From the NCBI RefSeq assembly GCF_004138105.1, contig NZ_RXHQ01000007.1:44090-108089 (forward strand): a DNA stretch of 64,000 bases, in the 5' to 3' direction. The position numbers and the translations under genes are program-made. The notes under the pieces are model-generated. The model saw only the letters and a list, made by a program, of their open reading frames with translations. It was not told the DNA's origin and did not search any database. This document shows positions 60,916-64,000 of the stretch, piece after piece. The DNA is from Xylanivirga thermophila. Lineage in GTDB: Bacteria; Bacillota; Clostridia; Caldicoprobacterales; Xylanivirgaceae. Every line of letters begins with the position of its first letter. Within the stretch, counting starts at the first letter, position 1.

Positions 60916-62115
60916 ATGAATAGCACCATAAGAGCTGATAGGCTACATATAGGTATCTTTGGAAAGCGAAATGCCGGTAAATCCAGCCTTATAAATGCCA
61001 TAACAGGACAGGATACCGCATTAGTCTCTAAAATCGCTGGTACCACCACCGATCCCGTCTATAAATCCATGGAAATACCGCCAATCGGCCCCATTGTAAT
61101 AATAGACACCCCAGGCATAGACGATACTGGGGATTTAGGCAGCATGAGGGTTAAAAAAACAAAAGAAATACTTAGAAAAGTAGATATAGCCATAATAGTG
61201 GTATCACATGATGCGCCATGGGATAAAAATGAATATGATCTATCCTCTGCCCTATCAAAGGCAAATATCCCATATATTATTGCAATAAACAAATGGGATG
61301 AAAATAAAGAGTATAAAATTCCAGAACATATCCCCAAAGTCCCAATCATATACACTTCAGCTAAGGATAACTACGGTATACAAAAACTTATATCAGAGAT
61401 ATGCAAATTGAAATCACCCGATGATAATATGATGCACCTAGTAGATGGACTGATAGATACTGGGGATACTGCCATTTTAGTAGTGCCAATAGATAATGCT
61501 GCTCCAAAAGGAAGGCTTATACTCCCCCAGCAGCAGGTGATAAGGGATATATTGGATCATAACGCCTATGCAATTATTACCAAGCCAGACGGGCTAAAAG
61601 ATATACTCCAATCACTCAAAGCATCTCCTAATGTGGTTATAACCGATTCTCAAGCCTTTAGTTATGTAGATAAGATAGTACCTTCTAGTATCTTCCTTAC
61701 TTCCTTTTCTATCTTATTTGCTAGATATAAAGGAGATCTAAGGCTGTTTTATGAAGGCATAAAATCAATAGACAACTTAAAAGATGGGGATTGTATATTA
61801 ATATCTGAAGGCTGCACACATCATAGACAGGATGACGATATAGGCAAGGTAAAGATTCCAAATATGCTGCTTGAAAAAACAGGTAAAAAACTTAAGTTTA
61901 AACATACATCAGGTGGTTTTTTTGAAGAGGATATCTCGTCATATGCCCTTATTGTTCACTGTGGTGCCTGCATGCTAAATAAAAAAGAAATGGAATATAG
62001 GCAATCCCTGGCAAGTAGAGAAGATATCCCTATGGTAAACTATGGAATGGTGCTGGCATACGGCACAGGTATCCTTAAGAGGGCTCTAAAACCCTTTGAA
62101 GATGAGATTTTATAA
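60916..62115 (+). CDS. hydF: [FeFe]-hydrogenase H-cluster maturation GTPase HydF
   Basis: A 399-residue maturase. The N-terminal GTPase domain has GKRNAGKSS (G1), DTPGIDD (G3) and NKWD (G4); a dimerisation domain follows; the C-terminal cluster domain has CTHH and HCGAC, the ligands of the [4Fe-4S] cluster. HydF carries the diiron precursor of the H-cluster and hands it to HydA. hydG follows by 19 bases. CGAGGTG precedes the ATG. The gene is behind a leader with a terminator. Confidence 0.96.
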   Translation: MNSTIRADRLHIGIFGKRNAGKSSLINAITGQDTALVSKIAGTTTDPVYKSMEIPPIGPIVIIDTPGIDDTGDLGSMRVKKTKEILRKVDIAIIVVSHDAPWDKNEYDLSSALSKANIPYIIAINKWDENKEYKIPEHIPKVPIIYTSAKDNYGIQKLISEICKLKSPDDNMMHLVDGLIDTGDTAILVVPIDNAAPKGRLILPQQQVIRDILDHNAYAIITKPDGLKDILQSLKASPNVVITDSQAFSYVDKIVPSSIFLTSFSILFARYKGDLRLFYEGIKSIDNLKDGDCILISEGCTHHRQDDDIGKVKIPNMLLEKTGKKLKFKHTSGGFFEEDISSYALIVHCGACMLNKKEMEYRQSLASREDIPMVNYGMVLAYGTGILKRALKPFEDEIL

Positions 62116-62134
62116 TATGAGAGGAGCATAAAAT

Positions 62135-63583
62135 ATGAACTTTTTAGAAAAATACAAAAAAGACTTCGAAGAATATGACAACATGGAAAAGGATTTTATA
62201 GACGACGACCTAATATGGAGTCAGCTAAATAAATGGGAAAATCCAAAGCCATCTGATGTACGTCAAGTGCTTAAAAAGGCAGAGGAAAAAATAAGGCTAG
62301 ATCCTGAAGAGATGGCCATACTAATTCAAAACAAGGATGAGGAAACCATTCAGGAGATGTATGATTTAGCACATAAACTAAAGCGGGAGGTATATGGAGA
62401 GCGTATAGTGTTTTTCGCCCCCCTCTATATAAGCAATAAATGTGCAAATAACTGCCTTTACTGCGGTTTTAGAACGTCCAATAATCATATAACCAGAAAG
62501 ACGCTATCCATGGATGAAATATCAGATGAAGTGAATATAATGATCAATGAAGGGCAAAAACGTACCGTTTTAGTATATGGTGAATCCCCTGAAACCGATG
62601 TAGATTTCATATGTGACAGTGTAAAGCAGGTATATAATACTAAGAATAAAAATGGTGAGATAAGACGAGCCAATATAAACTGTGCACCATTATCACGGGA
62701 AGAACTTAAAAAGCTTAAAAAAGTAGGTATAGGTACCTTCCAGGTATTTCAGGAAACCTACCATCATGAAACATACAGAAAAGTACATCCCAAAAATACT
62801 ATAAAGGGAAATTATAGATGGAGACTCTATGCTCAGGACAGGGCACAGGATGCCGGAATTGACGATGTAGCAATAGGCGCCCTGTTTGGACTATATGACT
62901 GGAGATTTGAAGCTATGGCACTTCTTTACCATACCATCCATCTAGAGGAGAAATATAATGGTGTAGGACCCCATACTATCTCATTCCCTAGAATAGAACC
63001 AGCAATTGATACGCCCTTTGCCGACAGCTTGAAATATGCCGTAAGCGATGGGGATTTTAAAAAATTAATAGCCATATTACGATTATCCGTACCATATACA
63101 GGTATGATACTCACTGCAAGGGAAAAACCGGAGGTAAGGCGGGAGGTTATACCCCTTGGCATATCTCAAATAGATGCAGGTTCACGTATAGGTGTAGGTG
63201 GCTATAGAGAATCTATGGGCAACAAGCTCCCTGATAAGGAACAGTTTCAACTTGGTGATACCCGGGCATTGGATGATGTGGTGAGGGAAACTTGTGAGGC
63301 GGGGGATATTCCTTCATTCTGTACTGCCTGCTATCGAGCCGGTAGAACTGGAGAAAACTTTATGGGGTATGCAAAGTCCAAGTTTGTGCATAATTTCTGT
63401 ATGCCAAATGCCATATTCACCCTCAAAGAGTACCTACTGGACTATGCAACCGAAGAAACCAAAGCTATAGGAGAAAAAGCTATAGAAAACTATATAAATA
63501 AAATAGAAGATCAAAAGCAAGTCCAGTTTATAAGGGAAGGACTAAAAAAATTAGAAAATGGTAAACGGGATATAAGAATATAA
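62135..63583 (+). CDS. hydG: [FeFe]-hydrogenase H-cluster radical SAM maturase HydG
   Basis: A 482-residue radical SAM enzyme that cleaves tyrosine to give the CO and CN ligands of the H-cluster. The radical SAM motif is CANNCLYC, and the C-terminal auxiliary cluster motif is visible in SFCTACYRAGRTG and FCMPNA. Length is normal. The third maturase, HydE, is not in the window, and neither is a hydrogenase, so the set is dispersed. GAGAGGAG precedes the ATG. Use of SAM links it indirectly to metK. Confidence 0.96.
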   Translation: MNFLEKYKKDFEEYDNMEKDFIDDDLIWSQLNKWENPKPSDVRQVLKKAEEKIRLDPEEMAILIQNKDEETIQEMYDLAHKLKREVYGERIVFFAPLYISNKCANNCLYCGFRTSNNHITRKTLSMDEISDEVNIMINEGQKRTVLVYGESPETDVDFICDSVKQVYNTKNKNGEIRRANINCAPLSREELKKLKKVGIGTFQVFQETYHHETYRKVHPKNTIKGNYRWRLYAQDRAQDAGIDDVAIGALFGLYDWRFEAMALLYHTIHLEEKYNGVGPHTISFPRIEPAIDTPFADSLKYAVSDGDFKKLIAILRLSVPYTGMILTAREKPEVRREVIPLGISQIDAGSRIGVGGYRESMGNKLPDKEQFQLGDTRALDDVVRETCEAGDIPSFCTACYRAGRTGENFMGYAKSKFVHNFCMPNAIFTLKEYLLDYATEETKAIGEKAIENYINKIEDQKQVQFIREGLKKLENGKRDIRI

Positions 63584-63595
63584 TTTATATCACCC

Positions 63596-63682
63596 CTATT
63601 TCATTAATCCACCCAATATAAGTAGCAATATAAAAGCTACTCCAAAAAATATCAACGGAATGAGTACTTCTTTCTTTTTCAT
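63596..63682 (-). CDS. Possible 28-residue membrane peptide
   Basis: A 28-codon frame (MKKKEVLIPLIFFGVAFILL and eight more residues) with a basic N-terminus and one hydrophobic helix. GGAAGGGAG lies ten bases before the ATG. It is just behind the terminator-like hairpin at 63708-63751 on the same strand. Small size makes this a tentative call. Confidence 0.45.
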   Translation of the reverse strand: MKKKEVLIPLIFFGVAFILLLILGGLMK

Positions 63683-63707
63683 TATTTTGACACTCCCTTC
63701 CAAAAAT

Positions 63708-63825
63708 AAAAGGGGTGGGAAACTCAAACATAAACTGAGCTTCCCACCCCAGAAACTTTATATCTCTTGAAAACAGCTATCACACTGTTCAACCGTGATA
63801 AGAACCAATATTTTATTTTCTATGT
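63708..63825 (-). ncRNA. Candidate small RNA or attenuated leader
   Basis: A minus-strand promoter (TTGATT, 18-base spacer, TATAAT near 63827-63832) would start a transcript near 63820. It contains a TATCAC...GTGATA hairpin and ends with a strong stem (GGGGTGGGAA with TTCCCACCCC) followed by TTTTA near 63710. The next element is the 28-residue frame. It could be a small RNA or a regulated leader; no family recognised. Confidence 0.45.
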
Positions 63826-63836
63826 TAATTATAGCA

Positions 63837-63888
63837 TAAATTGACGCTATAAATCAATAATACTTTTTTGTCAGATAGCGTCAATTTA
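63837..63888. repeat. 14-bp inverted repeat at the minus-strand promoter
   Basis: TAAATTGACGCTAT (63837-63850) and its exact complement (63875-63888) are 24 bases apart. The first copy lies in the spacer between the -35 and -10 elements of the promoter reading left, so it may be an operator pair. The remaining bases to 64000 show no supported gene. Confidence 0.5.
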
Positions 63889-64000
63889 CTGTAGGGAAAA
63901 GAAGAATAGATAACATCCTGGGATATTTTTACTTAAAGTTACAGTTCCCATATATTCAGATGACTGTTTGGTATTATAGTTTTATCTACACCATTAACAC

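Overview
This window comes from a low-GC, motile, spore-related anaerobic Firmicute of the class Clostridia. The signs are AT-rich DNA, strong AGGAGG-type ribosome sites, [FeFe]-hydrogenase maturases (HydF, HydG), B12-dependent methionine synthase with a separate reactivation protein, S-box riboswitches, SigD-type flagellar promoters and the FliW/CsrA pair. I cannot name the genus from sequence alone.

Layout. 1-9.6 kb (minus strand): start of flaG behind a SigD promoter, a MATE exporter, zinc-ribbon proteins, GtrA, adenine deaminase, a membrane LysM protein with an MPN-like domain, a lipoprotein pair and a ROK-SIS fusion. 9.9-16.4 kb: a sugar ABC importer with ROK repressor, PHP phosphoesterase and an alkaline-phosphatase-superfamily hydrolase. 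16.6-20.7 kb: a chemoreceptor and a CheY-CheC-GGDEF operon. 20.8-24.9 kb: metF-metH operon under a SAM riboswitch. 24.9-29.5 kb: a Bce-type ABC transporter with its two-component system. 29.6-32.7 kb: a truncated chemoreceptor copy, a 2,4-diaminopentanoate dehydrogenase-like enzyme and its MerR regulator. 32.9-40.2 kb: late flagellar genes (flagellin, csrA, fliW, DUF6470, flgL, flgK, flgN, flgM, yvyF). 40.2-44.6 kb: comF, recD2, a ComK-like protein and the YvrJ/DUF2922/DUF1659 trio. 45-54 kb: SAM-cycle genes (metK with SAM riboswitch, SAH/MTA deaminase, an ahcY homologue), a nonsense-mutated sleB, an AraC regulator, tRNA-Tyr, an L,D-transpeptidase and murC. 54-59 kb: GH38 alpha-mannosidase, CheX- and CheB-like proteins. 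59-64 kb: nitroreductase, DUF2935, hydF and hydG behind a structured leader, and a small RNA-like locus.

The most striking element is the flagellin gene. Its conserved 3' end is split by two group I introns (33417-33760 and 32956-33347), recognised by P4 and P7 strands, a U at the 5' splice sites and a terminal G. Splicing restores a 400-residue flagellin. The second intron begins with an in-frame alternative flagellin C-terminus and stop codon, so spliced and unspliced transcripts are both predicted to give full-length 400-residue flagellins differing at three residues. The flagellin leader also carries a CsrA-type hairpin, fitting FliW-CsrA-flagellin feedback control from the adjacent genes.

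Other points of interest are a SAM riboswitch without the P4 helix, a recently homogenised chemoreceptor duplication, an uncharacterised leader before hydFG, several hairpins that sequester ribosome sites, and a MerR-type 19-bp-spacer promoter. All comparisons with families are from memory; no searches were run.
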